A stretch of DNA of 64,000 bases. It comes from a virus. The position numbers and the translations under genes were made by a program. Below, in pieces: positions 22,078 to 30,070 of this stretch. Position 1 is the first letter of the stretch; each line of letters opens with the position of its first letter. Where the stretch lies: positions 1 through 64,000 of the IMG/VR virus record IMGVR_UViG_3300042561_001059; one strand, given 5' to 3'. Below the pieces are notes generated by a model. The model had not been told where the DNA came from and did no database searches. It saw only the letters and a program-made list of their open reading frames with translations.

Positions 22078-23169
22078 ATGACTTCTATTCTTGATGCTCT
22101 GAGACAACCTGATCCTGACACTGAACAAACCTCTGAACCTACTACTAAAACATCTGCAAAAATCATGACTACTAAGAAGACATCTGCATTGGCTACTCGT
22201 GGACTGGAATCGTTCAAACTTTTTCAAGATAAGAAGTTTGTTTCCGGGTACCAAAATCTCGTCACCATCCAGCCCCTTAACAAGTCAAAGACAAGAGGTT
22301 GGTTCGTGCGGAACTCAGACTTGGATACTTGCGGATGGAGTGCCACTGAAACTGACTTTGCTAAAGGTTCAGTTCTCTGGAACTACAAGCAAACTTTTGG
22401 TATGGCTCCCAACACTTCAGTGGAAGAAGGACTCAATTTTGTTGAGCCTCGCATTCAAATCCTTTTACGTTCTCCCCTCATGGTTGAGGAAACTACTGGG
22501 ATGAGGCAGACGATTGGAACCTTTGAGGATCCAGATGTTAAAGAATTGTTTGAAGCAGATAAAATTGCGTCGGACCTTGCTAATAGCAAAGGTGAGATGT
22601 ACAAGCGTAAGTACAGTGTACGTACAAAGTATCTTGTTTATATTCTGACCCAGGAAAACAAGCGTGCGCATAAGATTCCAATGGTTCTTACCCTGAAGGG
22701 ATTGAATGGCACAGATGTTTCCGACAAGGTCAAGATGTATGAAAAAGAAATGTCCAAGTGTTTGAGCAAGGCTTTGGATTCGGAGGTGCCTCTTGCATTC
22801 AATGAAAAGTTTTACGCAACTACCGTATTTGCTCCGATACTTGCCAACGAAATGCGTGGCGCCAACAACGTTGAGATCTGCGCAATTGAATCTTTTAACA
22901 TCCCTGATTACAGCAGCCAAGAAACCGCAATCGAATCACTAAATCAGATGTCAATTCCTGATGAAGATCGGGAATCAACTTGGAAGTATCAAGACATGTT
23001 TGCGGATTATATTAATCAGCATGCACGTCAAGACGCTGAAAAACTTGGTGGTGCTTATGGAATTAAAGAAGGTGTTGAAATTCTTCCGGCATCCAGGAGC
23101 ATTGATGTAGAAGCAAAGCTTTTAACTTCTGCACAAGATCCTGATACGGGTGAGAACTTTAGTTTCTAA
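22078..23169 (+). CDS. large early protein of unknown function, 363 aa
   Basis: A polar Thr/Lys-rich N-terminal segment (about 45 residues) precedes a globular region with LFQDKKFVSGYQNLVTIQPL, RGWFVRNSDLDTCGW and a central charged part. The RGWFVRN and YQ...P elements remind me of a cyanobacterial family of unknown function (DUF5895-like), but this is uncertain. Its position next to SSB and polymerase, with the same pseudoknot leader, suggests a replication or recombination role. No Walker or nuclease motif is visible. Confidence 0.7.
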   Translation: MTSILDALRQPDPDTEQTSEPTTKTSAKIMTTKKTSALATRGLESFKLFQDKKFVSGYQNLVTIQPLNKSKTRGWFVRNSDLDTCGWSATETDFAKGSVLWNYKQTFGMAPNTSVEEGLNFVEPRIQILLRSPLMVEETTGMRQTIGTFEDPDVKELFEADKIASDLANSKGEMYKRKYSVRTKYLVYILTQENKRAHKIPMVLTLKGLNGTDVSDKVKMYEKEMSKCLSKALDSEVPLAFNEKFYATTVFAPILANEMRGANNVEICAIESFNIPDYSSQETAIESLNQMSIPDEDRESTWKYQDMFADYINQHARQDAEKLGGAYGIKEGVEILPASRSIDVEAKLLTSAQDPDTGENFSF

Positions 23170-23453
23170 GACTTAAGTTCAGGGTTGGCAATTTCATTTG
23201 CATCAATCAACACATTGTTGAATAAGTGAATGTCTTTAACCAACCCTTTTATTACACCTTGACGTTGTGTGGCGATTCTTGCTAAAAGAGTCGCCATTTC
23301 TTTTAATGCATTTACGGAGTTACAATCTTGAATTGCACGTTTAATTTTTTCTTCCCAAAATAAATCATCAATTGATGGTTCAATATCAAACTTACTAAGT
23401 GGCACGTAATGCTCTTCCATAAATAACCATGGAGGATAATCAATTCTACACAT
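23166..23453 (-). CDS. hypothetical protein, 95 aa, minus strand
   Basis: ATG 23453 (MCRIDYPPWLFMEEHYVPLS) gives a protein with an acidic N-terminal half and a helical C-terminal half. The longer frame from 23528 would overlap the divergent gene at 23464. Its stop overlaps the stop of 22078-23169 by 4 nt. It is the second minus-strand gene interrupting the early region, and I recall similar short proteins from cyanobacteria and their phages. Confidence 0.65.
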   Translation of the reverse strand: MCRIDYPPWLFMEEHYVPLSKFDIEPSIDDLFWEEKIKRAIQDCNSVNALKEMATLLARIATQRQGVIKGLVKDIHLFNNVLIDANEIANPELKS

Positions 23454-23463
23454 AACTAAACAA

Positions 23464-23655
23464 ATGAAACATGAAGAAAAAGTTGCGTTGGCTACAGGAA
23501 CAGCAGTTATGTTGATTGCTGGTCCCATAGCTCTTGCACTGGGAACACCAGTTGCCTTTGGTGCCCTTGCTTTTGGTACGTATCGAACTGCAAAGTCTGC
23601 CTATGATCGAGCCTTGTTTCGTAGTAAAGTGAAGCCGCCCCACGGGGAACTTTAA
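23464..23655 (+). CDS. small membrane protein, 63 aa
   Basis: Residues about 7-40 are hydrophobic and Gly/Ala-rich (ALATGTAVMLIAGPIALALG and FGALAFG), enough for one or two membrane helices, with a basic C-terminus. It is divergent from the minus-strand gene with only 10 nt between the starts, so the two promoters must overlap these genes. Unknown function. Confidence 0.65.
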   Translation: MKHEEKVALATGTAVMLIAGPIALALGTPVAFGALAFGTYRTAKSAYDRALFRSKVKPPHGEL

Positions 23656-23678
23656 TTAACTCAACTTTTAATCAAACC

Positions 23679-24647
23679 ATGGAAAACCAATTAGTAACGC
23701 AACTCAACACAGCACAACAATTTATTTACTCTCGTTCAAATATTAGGAGAGCTTATTTAGATTTTGATGATACTGACATTGCAGGAATTAATCTTTCTGA
23801 TAAAGATATTATTGTTATTCGCAATGACGGTACAAATCAAAAGTATGACAAGCAATTGGTTTGTAGTGCGTACCAGGCATATACAGGACGCTTAAAAGAC
23901 TTCTTTGCTTACTTGGGACCTAACTATCGTGGACCATCAATCTGGCGAAACAATGCCTACATCATGTTTAAAGGTTGGCACTACAACCATAAGCTGGGAT
24001 ACCTTACGCAATCTGCACAAATACAACGTGCGTGGGCTGATAAATTCATTCACATATCAGATCGAACCAAGTTGGTTCAATTACTTCAATCAGATCAAAC
24101 TGACCTTGGGCACCTGGTTGCCCCTGATGGTTTCCACGAAATTAATGATGCCATTGACTTTGATGCTCCTGAACCAGAATCGGATGTTGAGGCTAGTAGC
24201 TTACAAAAACTTCAGGCAAGTCCATACTGCTCTTGCGGTTCGTTCCAAAAACAACTGAATAATCTATCTGAGTTCCAGGCTGAGATTGAAGGTTACAAGC
24301 CTTGGTGTATTCATTTAACATGGATGCAACGTTATCGTCAGCTCCTTGTTAAACGTGGTGAAGTCCGTTCGCAATGCCGTGGTCAAGTTGCAGAACATGC
24401 TGTGGCTTGGTGGTACGCACCACCAGAAGGCAAGTCTGATGAAGGGAGGTTTGTTGTTTTATACACCAAGCAAGGCTCTATGGCTTCACTTAAGTCTTGG
24501 CGTACCTACAAACCAAAAGAAGTCTTTACTCAAAAACATGTTTGGGATTTATTTGATAACATGTTAGATAATGGCTTTGTTCCGTTTCCAGGTACTTCTC
24601 TTCCTCAATTAAAAAACGCATGGAAAACAACGCCAAAGAATACATAA
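23679..24647 (+). CDS. unknown protein with SWIM-like Cys/His motif, 322 aa
   Basis: The N-terminal part looks like a compact alpha/beta domain with several Trp (WRNNAYIMFKGWHYNHK). Near residue 185, YCSCGSF is followed about 25 residues later by WCIHL, a C-x-C...C-x-H arrangement typical of SWIM zinc fingers. The C-terminal region begins EHAVAWWYAPP. SWIM domains bind nucleic acid or protein. The finger is suggested, not proven. Confidence 0.65.
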   Translation: MENQLVTQLNTAQQFIYSRSNIRRAYLDFDDTDIAGINLSDKDIIVIRNDGTNQKYDKQLVCSAYQAYTGRLKDFFAYLGPNYRGPSIWRNNAYIMFKGWHYNHKLGYLTQSAQIQRAWADKFIHISDRTKLVQLLQSDQTDLGHLVAPDGFHEINDAIDFDAPEPESDVEASSLQKLQASPYCSCGSFQKQLNNLSEFQAEIEGYKPWCIHLTWMQRYRQLLVKRGEVRSQCRGQVAEHAVAWWYAPPEGKSDEGRFVVLYTKQGSMASLKSWRTYKPKEVFTQKHVWDLFDNMLDNGFVPFPGTSLPQLKNAWKTTPKNT

Positions 24648-24877
24648 CTCAAATGCAGTTTGAATGTGCTGACCCTGCTTCTGTATTTAAACTTGACATT
24701 AAATACATTGAAGAAGAAAATGGAGGCGGTACTATTCAAATTGAATGGGACGAAGAAGATGCTGATCTCCAATGGTGGAATAACCTTGGAGAAGAAAAGC
24801 AACAACAATTTATTCTTGATGCTTTAACTGCTGCTATTTCTAATGCACTTGATGAGGATGAATCTGATGGGATTTGA
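24620..24877 (+). CDS. hypothetical early protein, 85 aa, very acidic
   Basis: It is rich in Glu and Asp, with a central EEENGGGTIQIEWDEEDAD and a helical C-terminus. Its ATG lies 28 nt inside the previous gene, and its end overlaps the next one by 11 nt. The charge would suit DNA mimicry, but nothing else supports that. Confidence 0.65.
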   Translation: MENNAKEYITQMQFECADPASVFKLDIKYIEEENGGGTIQIEWDEEDADLQWWNNLGEEKQQQFILDALTAAISNALDEDESDGI

Positions 24878-25235
24878 AACTTACGGCTTGCCTGAAACTG
24901 AGTACTACAAAATTTTAAGTAGTAAGTCTCAGTTTATTCTTAACTGTTTAGCAGTTATGACAACTGAAGCTTCTAATAAAGGCATTAACCTTCAAGGGTT
25001 TAACGACAAATTTCTTTGGGATATGTTTATGGAATGTGTGTATTCTGCTGATGAGGAAGCACGCATCATTCAAAAAGAAAACAACCCAGATGAAATTAAA
25101 GCTAGATCGTGGGATCCAGGCCCTAGTCGAGATGAGCTAATGGAAGAAATTAAATCTGTCAACGCTAAAACAGAAGCATTGACTGATTACATTGCAGAGT
25201 TAATAACTAAATTTTTTCCTAAAGTTACAGATTAA
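24867..25235 (+). CDS. hypothetical early protein, 122 aa
   Basis: ATG 24867 (MGFETYGLPETEYYKIL) is used, giving an 11-nt overlap with the upstream gene. The protein is helical and charged, with a final long helix (RDELMEEIKSVNAKTEALTD) likely to form a coiled coil. A class A pseudoknot begins 6 nt after the stop. Confidence 0.65.
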   Translation: MGFETYGLPETEYYKILSSKSQFILNCLAVMTTEASNKGINLQGFNDKFLWDMFMECVYSADEEARIIQKENNPDEIKARSWDPGPSRDELMEEIKSVNAKTEALTDYIAELITKFFPKVTD

Positions 25236-25240
25236 TTAAA

Positions 25241-25267
25241 CGTCCTAAGCATGACGTTAAACTGCTT
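25241..25267 (+). promoter_or_regulatory. class A pseudoknot leader, copy 7
   Basis: Stem 1 is CGTC (25241-25244) with GACG (25253-25256). Stem 2 is AAGC (25247-25250) with GCTT (25264-25267), perfectly paired. The loops are CT, AT and TTAAACT. It lies 22 nt before a 37-codon membrane peptide and then the Gp157-like gene. Confidence 0.8.
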
Positions 25268-25289
25268 GCAACACAACTTATTACCACTC

Positions 25290-25403
25290 ATGTTTGAAAG
25301 CATTTTGTCTGCTGTTCTTCCGATTGTTAAAGATTTACTTTGGACAGCATGCGCAGCACTGCTGGCCTATATGGTAAACAAACTAACCAATCAATTTACT
25401 TGA
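25290..25403 (+). CDS. 37-aa membrane peptide
   Basis: The peptide begins MFESILSAVLPIVKDLLWTA and continues with an Ala/Leu-rich stretch, one amphipathic or membrane helix with a polar end. It starts the usual distance after a pseudoknot and stops 1 nt before the next ATG, which supports translation. Unknown function. Confidence 0.55.
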   Translation: MFESILSAVLPIVKDLLWTACAALLAYMVNKLTNQFT

Positions 25404-25404
25404 C

Positions 25405-26124
25405 ATGAAACCAACTCAAATTACTAAAACAAATCTCAAAGAACTGACCATTTTTAAACTCTATGAACATTATGCTGCCCTGGACAAGTCTATTCCTTTA
25501 TTGGTTTCTGAGTCCCAAGAGTTGGTCAAGGCTGAGCTTGAACAATGCCTTGAGCTCAGGTCTGAAAAAATAGACCGGTTGTATTACGCATGGGCACATC
25601 ATGAAGATGCTGTTGAGCGTGCCAAGAAAGAGCAAGAGCTTTTGTTGGTAGCACGCAAGCACCATGAGTCACAAGTTGCCAAGATTAAGGGTCTGGTTAA
25701 TTGGTTAAGACGTGCCGCACCACTGGACTCCAATCGTATTGTTGGTAAGAACTATGAGTTTGTTCTTAGTAAAAAACGTGAGTTGACTGTAGAAATTTCT
25801 ATTCCAGTAGAGGAATGGGAAGAAGCAGACATCAATGAATTTTGCTTGCAACAAACCGTTACCACAACAAAAGAAACTGTGGTAACTTCTATGAGTGGTG
25901 ACGTAATCGAACGCACTACAACACCAGTTACAAAAACAGAAATTATTCCAAATGCCGACAAGCTCCGCCGTGCTTACCAAGAAGGACAACGAATCCCACA
26001 AGGTGTCAAAATCCAACAAGACTACAACATCAAACGGAATCGAGTCGTCCACACAAGGGGAATGGACAATCTTCCATCCAAATATTCAGAAGAGTTTCTA
26101 CCAGAACTTGAAGCCGCCGACTGA
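25405..26124 (+). CDS. siphovirus Gp157-like protein, 239 aa
   Basis: Residues about 45-110 are a long charged coiled coil. A beta hairpin follows (NRIVGKNYEFVLSKKRELTV), then a C-terminal IIPNADKLRRAYQEGQRIPQ block and a final strand. This order matches the Gp157 family of phages, small early proteins often encoded with recombination or SSB genes and linked to phage resistance in Streptococcus. It is separated by 1 nt from the upstream membrane peptide. Confidence 0.7.
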   Translation: MKPTQITKTNLKELTIFKLYEHYAALDKSIPLLVSESQELVKAELEQCLELRSEKIDRLYYAWAHHEDAVERAKKEQELLLVARKHHESQVAKIKGLVNWLRRAAPLDSNRIVGKNYEFVLSKKRELTVEISIPVEEWEEADINEFCLQQTVTTTKETVVTSMSGDVIERTTTPVTKTEIIPNADKLRRAYQEGQRIPQGVKIQQDYNIKRNRVVHTRGMDNLPSKYSEEFLPELEAAD

Positions 26125-26143
26125 TCTTGATGATGCGCATGTC

Positions 26144-26365
26144 ATGTGCCGTTGTCATGAACAAGCTGTAGATGACTTCCAACTACAGATTGAAATGGTA
26201 GATCTTGAGTTGGCAATGCTTTGTGATAACGGAGATACTCTTCCGTATAACGAAGCAAAGGCGCAAGAGCTTGAGGAAAAAAAACTTAAGCTTCTTGGTG
26301 GCAAACGTTTTCATCTCAACTCCAGGAATGCGTACTGGTTTTATCTGATGAAAAGCAAAAACTAG
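26144..26365 (+). CDS. hypothetical early protein, 73 aa
   Basis: I start at ATG 26144 (MCRCHEQAVDDFQLQIEMVD); the open frame extends upstream into the Gp157-like gene, where it is Ser/Thr-rich and probably a shadow. The product is one long Glu/Leu-rich helix followed by a short basic tail. The C-x-C-H at the N-terminus could bind metal but is isolated. Confidence 0.6.
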   Translation: MCRCHEQAVDDFQLQIEMVDLELAMLCDNGDTLPYNEAKAQELEEKKLKLLGGKRFHLNSRNAYWFYLMKSKN

Positions 26366-26397
26366 GGAGTATAAACTGAAGAAAAGATTAGGGTGCC

Positions 26398-26658
26398 ATG
26401 ACTGACGACGGTTTGACGCGTTTGTTTGATTCGTTCACGCAGGGTGGCACCCCCCTTCCTGCGTTGATTGGAAACAAGATGGAGTGGCAAGTCACCGTAC
26501 TTACCGCTGCCATGATCGCTAATGAAAACTTAGCTGCATCCATGACCGCAGAGGAAATGGTTGATGCCTCTATTAACTACACTCATGTCATTCAAGAAAG
26601 GCTTGGTTACTACCAGCAAAACCAAATGCATTCTTTAGAAAGACTGCTAGAAAAATAA
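26398..26658 (+). CDS. hypothetical early protein, 86 aa
   Basis: A helical acidic protein (MTDDGLTRLFDSFTQGGTPL). The pattern suggests a four-helix or two-helix bundle with Met-rich helices. It is preceded by GAGTATAAACTGAAGAAAAG, which may contain a promoter box. No family was recognised. Confidence 0.65.
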   Translation: MTDDGLTRLFDSFTQGGTPLPALIGNKMEWQVTVLTAAMIANENLAASMTAEEMVDASINYTHVIQERLGYYQQNQMHSLERLLEK

Positions 26659-26695
26659 AAACCTGCTATTGTTTCAGGGTTCCACACTTCTAGTA

Positions 26696-26890
26696 ATGGA
26701 AGCACCCCCTAAGACTCTTGTAACAATCAACGTTTCATTTAACATTGATCTGGAGTATGACTCATTTACAGGTCGTACTCTTAGTGAATTCTTAACCTTG
26801 ATTGAAGACGATCTCTTTGATGCTGTCAATGAGTTGCGTCCTGAGATCCAGGATATTTACCACATGCAAACCAGACTCGTCAATGACTAA
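26696..26890 (+). CDS. hypothetical early protein, 64 aa
   Basis: ATG 26696 (MEAPPKTLVTINVSFNIDLE) is preferred to an upstream non-ATG start. Two predicted strands are followed by an acidic helix. It overlaps the following gene by 8 nt. Unknown function. Confidence 0.6.
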   Translation: MEAPPKTLVTINVSFNIDLEYDSFTGRTLSEFLTLIEDDLFDAVNELRPEIQDIYHMQTRLVND

Positions 26891-27119
26891 TTCATTTGAT
26901 TACCAAGAGATTTTGAATAGTTGGGATGTAAATCTCGAACAACAAAAAGCAGACTTTCAAGAACATTTGTACAATGTGTATCGGCCTAGTAGTCAGACAT
27001 ACACCGGCCTATGGGAACGTTTCTGTATTACGGAAGCTGGTCCGTTGGCTCGTTCGCAATTCTTTGAAGCTCTTAAAGCAATTAAAGAGTATGAAGAATT
27101 GCAAAAACAAAATAAATAA
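26883..27119 (+). CDS. hypothetical early protein, 78 aa
   Basis: ATG 26883 (MTNSFDYQEILNSWDVNLEQ) gives a charged helical protein with aromatic residues in the middle (YNVYRPSSQTYTGLWERF). The frame is open further upstream, but that part overlaps the previous gene. Unknown function. Confidence 0.6.
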   Translation: MTNSFDYQEILNSWDVNLEQQKADFQEHLYNVYRPSSQTYTGLWERFCITEAGPLARSQFFEALKAIKEYEELQKQNK

Positions 27120-27132
27120 TTGACATTATTAA

Positions 27133-27153
27133 GGCCCACTGCCAAAGTGGGTC
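27133..27153 (+). promoter_or_regulatory. intergenic hairpin before the gene at 27171
   Basis: GGCCCACT (27133-27140) pairs with AGTGGGTC (27146-27153) with one G-T pair and a 5-nt loop. There is no T-run. Like other early hairpins it sits about 20 nt before a start codon, which suggests translational or mRNA-stability control. Confidence 0.5.
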
Positions 27154-27170
27154 TGACTAAAACATTTGTT

Positions 27171-27389
27171 ATGGACAAAGAAGAAGTTGAAGCCTTATTA
27201 AAAAAAGTGCTTTGGTTTTTAGATCTGGGCTTGCTATCACACATTGGGTATCCACCTGATGAAGATGTGCCAAATCCAGAAGATTTTATTGAAGGCTACG
27301 GCAAATGTATTGAAGATTTTCTTTATGAAACTCAACGACTCGGATTTGATCTCAGATTACAACTCAACCAAGAGACTGGGGAATCCTGA
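27171..27389 (+). CDS. hypothetical early protein, 72 aa
   Basis: ATG 27171 (MDKEEVEALLKKVLWFLDLG) follows the hairpin; a TTG at 27120 in the same frame is less likely. The protein is acidic and helical with a hydrophobic face. Its last 65 nt may overlap the next gene. Confidence 0.6.
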   Translation: MDKEEVEALLKKVLWFLDLGLLSHIGYPPDEDVPNPEDFIEGYGKCIEDFLYETQRLGFDLRLQLNQETGES

Positions 27390-27654
27390 TACTCCAGCCG
27401 CTGGTGACTCCAAACAACTACGTGAAAACATGCACAACACTACCAACGTTGCTATTTCGGAATTTGATTCGTTAATGGAGCAACGTGCTTATAAAGAATT
27501 TATTGATCACTTTTCAGATACTGTTGTATCTGCTGAAGACTTGTTAAGTCCAGATCGTTTAGCAAAAGCAATTATTGAAGTGCTCCAAGAACAACAAACA
27601 TATCACTTAAAACAAGCTGAGCACTATAGCAACATCATTAAAGCTATCCAATGA
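27325..27654 (+). CDS. hypothetical early protein, up to 109 aa
   Basis: The frame supports a start at ATG 27325 (overlapping the upstream gene by 65 nt) or at ATG 27430 (MHNTTNVAISEFDSLMEQRA, 74 aa); neither has a strong ribosome-binding site. The conserved-looking part is the helical region after 27430, rich in Asp, Ala and Gln. It overlaps the next gene by 4 nt. Confidence 0.6.
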   Translation: MKLNDSDLISDYNSTKRLGNPDTPAAGDSKQLRENMHNTTNVAISEFDSLMEQRAYKEFIDHFSDTVVSAEDLLSPDRLAKAIIEVLQEQQTYHLKQAEHYSNIIKAIQ

Positions 27655-27851
27655 AACCTAAAAAATTTCAATGGGTATGTCATGATTGTGGTCTGAAATA
27701 TGGTAGGTGGTACCAGGGGCGTGTGTACTCTGGTCCACCAAATCACTGTGCTACTTACCACATGGGTACATGTGATGTTTGTAATGAAATCAATGTGTCT
27801 GTGACTGAAACCAGGGACTACGGTCAGTTGGTTACTTCGAAAATACCTTGA
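27651..27851 (+). CDS. zinc-ribbon protein, 66 aa
   Basis: Four cysteines in two pairs (C-H-D-C near residue 9 and C-D-V-C near residue 42), plus a His-containing loop (NHCATYHMGTC), form a zinc ribbon. The tail VTETRDYGQL reminds me of small cyanophage zinc proteins. It is the last gene of the early region, before an AATAAAAG box and the virion gene at 27879. Confidence 0.7.
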   Translation: MKPKKFQWVCHDCGLKYGRWYQGRVYSGPPNHCATYHMGTCDVCNEINVSVTETRDYGQLVTSKIP

Positions 27852-27854
27852 ATA

Positions 27855-27868
27855 GAATAAAAGAAATG
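27855..27868 (+). promoter_or_regulatory. candidate late-promoter box
   Basis: GAATAAAAGAAATG lies 10 nt before the start of the virion gene at 27879. Near-identical boxes occur at 38179 and 45447, and TATAAGGAATA variants at 34853 and 36979. No -35 hexamer accompanies them, as in single-box late promoters. Confidence 0.4.
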
Positions 27869-27878
27869 AATTAAGTCA

Positions 27879-29198
27879 ATGCCGTTATACAGAGATCCAG
27901 GTACAAGCAATCTTTACGAAGTTGTTAAAGTACAAACATGTAGCGGTAATCCGCTTGAAGTAACAACTGCAAGTGGTAGTACTGTTTATATCCAGCCAGC
28001 TACAACAGCAGGTGATGCGTTCGGTAGATTACGTACGTCATCACCTTTAACTCTTTTCGATTCAAGCCATCGTTATCGTGACAACGGGCTGTGGGCTACA
28101 GCTACAGGAACAGGCGGTACTTATACATTTAGCAGTGGCGAAGGTCTTGTAAACCTTAATGTCAATACAGTATCTGGTGCAAAAGTTCTTAGAGAAACAA
28201 CAAAAGTTTGTTCATATCAACCAGGGAAATCCTTGCAGATTATGAATACTTTTGTTATGGCTTCTGGTAAAACAAATCTGCGACAACGTGTTGGATATTT
28301 TGGAGCTGATAATGGCATCTACTTGGAAGTAAGCGGTACTAGCTCACCAACTTTTGTTGAGCGCAATTCGGTTTCAGGTTCTCTTGCAGAAACGCGAGTA
28401 GCCCAAGCTAATTGGAACATTGATAAATTAGATGGTAATGGCCCTTCTGGGTTTACTCTTGACATTGCTAAAGCTCAAATCCAGTGGGCAGATATTGAAT
28501 GGCTTGGCTTGGGAACGGTGCGTATTGGATTTGTTATTAATGGTCAACTTGTTCATTGTCATTCTTTTCATCACGCTAATTTAATTACATCTACTTATAT
28601 GACAACAGCATCTTTGCCGTTGCGTTATGAAATTGAAAATCTTGGAACTACAGCAAGTAGCAGCACATTAAAACAAGTGTGTTCAACTGCAATATCTGAA
28701 GGTGGCTATGAATTGCGTGGTGCTCAAAACGCTGTAGGTATCCCTGTTAATACGCCGTATACATTAACAACTGCACCAACTGTTTACCCTCTTGTTTCTC
28801 TTCGTCTTAAGTCCACGCGGTTAGATGCCATTGTTATTTTGACTGCACTGTCCCTTATGGGGATTACCAACAATGCAAGTTATAACTGGAAAGTTGTTCT
28901 TGGTGGTACCACGACGGGTGGTACTTGGTCGAACTTAGGAGATGATTCATCTGTTGAGTACAAGATTGACGGTTCTTCCTTTACGCAAGGTACTGGACGT
29001 ATCCTTGCTAGTGGGTTTACCAACGGTTCAAACCAGGGTTCTGCTGTAGTTGATATCCTTAAAGAAGCTTTGTTTAAGTTTCAATTAGAACGAAATAGTT
29101 TTACTGGAACAACAACTGAATTAACTCTAGTTTGCAGTAGTGAAGATAATAATGCACAAGTGTTAGCTGCTATGGACTGGGAAGAAATTAGCCGTTGA
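27879..29198 (+). CDS. phage structural protein, 439 aa
   Basis: The conserved segment DAFGRLRTSSPLTLFDSSHRY (residues about 47-68) is typical of a virion protein family I know from cyanophages and other marine phages. The rest is Ser/Thr/Gly-rich and beta-structured, like tail spike, fibre or decoration proteins. It begins the late genes on the plus strand, preceded by an AATAAAAG box. The precise position in the virion is unknown. Confidence 0.75.
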   Translation: MPLYRDPGTSNLYEVVKVQTCSGNPLEVTTASGSTVYIQPATTAGDAFGRLRTSSPLTLFDSSHRYRDNGLWATATGTGGTYTFSSGEGLVNLNVNTVSGAKVLRETTKVCSYQPGKSLQIMNTFVMASGKTNLRQRVGYFGADNGIYLEVSGTSSPTFVERNSVSGSLAETRVAQANWNIDKLDGNGPSGFTLDIAKAQIQWADIEWLGLGTVRIGFVINGQLVHCHSFHHANLITSTYMTTASLPLRYEIENLGTTASSSTLKQVCSTAISEGGYELRGAQNAVGIPVNTPYTLTTAPTVYPLVSLRLKSTRLDAIVILTALSLMGITNNASYNWKVVLGGTTTGGTWSNLGDDSSVEYKIDGSSFTQGTGRILASGFTNGSNQGSAVVDILKEALFKFQLERNSFTGTTTELTLVCSSEDNNAQVLAAMDWEEISR

Positions 29199-29239
29199 GG
29201 TGTTAACGGCTGATAAACTGGAAGTACTGATAGAAACTT

Positions 29240-29791
29240 ATGTATACCCCTGGTCCTCAAACAGTTCCTGTGCCCCAGGCTCCTGTGGTACAAGAGGTTC
29301 CTCAACCACAAGAGAAGCCCAAGACACCTGCTAAATCCAAAGGCAATGATGTTGGTGGGTTCATCCAGCAGGTGATTGGACTGGCTGCGTACGTGCATCA
29401 ACTGCAGGTGCAATCACACTTACTTCATTTCAACTATGAAGGATCAAACTTTTTAGGTGTTCATAAGTTTTTAGGTAAACAATATGAAGCCCATCAAGAA
29501 CAATTTGACAAGTTAGGTGAGTTTATTCGTTCGATGGATTATTTGCTTCCACAGTGTTACAACGGTTTGATAGATGCAAGCCCTGAGTTTAAACATGTAT
29601 CTAGTTATAAAGGTACAGAAATGCTTGGCGTGTACTATAAAAACCTTGAAGAGCTTGGCATGAAAACTAAAAAGTTAGAACCTATTGCCGCTAAAGTTGG
29701 TGCAATTGATATTCAAAACTATATGGCTGAGTTATGTGGTGAAGCATTTAAAGCAGCCTGGATGATTAAAGCAACACTTAGAAACGGTTAA
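29240..29791 (+). CDS. Dps/ferritin-like four-helix protein, 183 aa
   Basis: A Pro-rich N-terminal 35 residues precede four helices. The first has H-Q-L-Q-V-Q-S-H-L-L-H-F, the second E-A-H-Q-E-Q-F-D-K-L-G-E-F, the usual spacing of Dps/ferritin-type helices with His, Glu and Asp facing inward. Similar proteins occur in cyanophage genomes. Whether metal is bound or the fold is purely structural is unknown. It ends 4 nt into the convergent HNH gene. Confidence 0.6.
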   Translation: MYTPGPQTVPVPQAPVVQEVPQPQEKPKTPAKSKGNDVGGFIQQVIGLAAYVHQLQVQSHLLHFNYEGSNFLGVHKFLGKQYEAHQEQFDKLGEFIRSMDYLLPQCYNGLIDASPEFKHVSSYKGTEMLGVYYKNLEELGMKTKKLEPIAAKVGAIDIQNYMAELCGEAFKAAWMIKATLRNG

Positions 29792-30039
29792 TCGCTCCAG
29801 TGTTCAAGTCTGTGGCAGTTACAACAAAGTGGAATGCATTTACTAATCTCTTCTTCTATTCTTTCCCAGCCATAGCCGTGATTGACCATATTTGATATAT
29901 TGTGATCCTTGTCACCAATGTGATGAAACTCAAGGACACGATGATCGACTATGCCGCATTTGTTGCAGGACAAAGTCTTTTTATATTCCAAGAACTTGTT
30001 ACGATTTTTTTGAAGTTTTTGCTTAGAAGTTGGCAACAA
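29788..30039 (-). CDS. small HNH endonuclease, 83 aa, without an ATG
   Basis: C-N-K-C...LEFHHIGDKDHNI...LCCNCHRLEH is a standard HNH module with its four zinc cysteines. The frame has no ATG: an upstream stop at about 30066-30068 is followed only by TTG codons (30039, 30036). It is therefore either started at TTG or 5'-truncated. Its position between convergent genes and its small size suit a mobile HNH remnant. Confidence 0.7.
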   Translation of the reverse strand: MLPTSKQKLQKNRNKFLEYKKTLSCNKCGIVDHRVLEFHHIGDKDHNISNMVNHGYGWERIEEEISKCIPLCCNCHRLEHWSD

Positions 30040-30070
30040 GTAAACAAATAACTTGCGTAAGTATAGTCAA

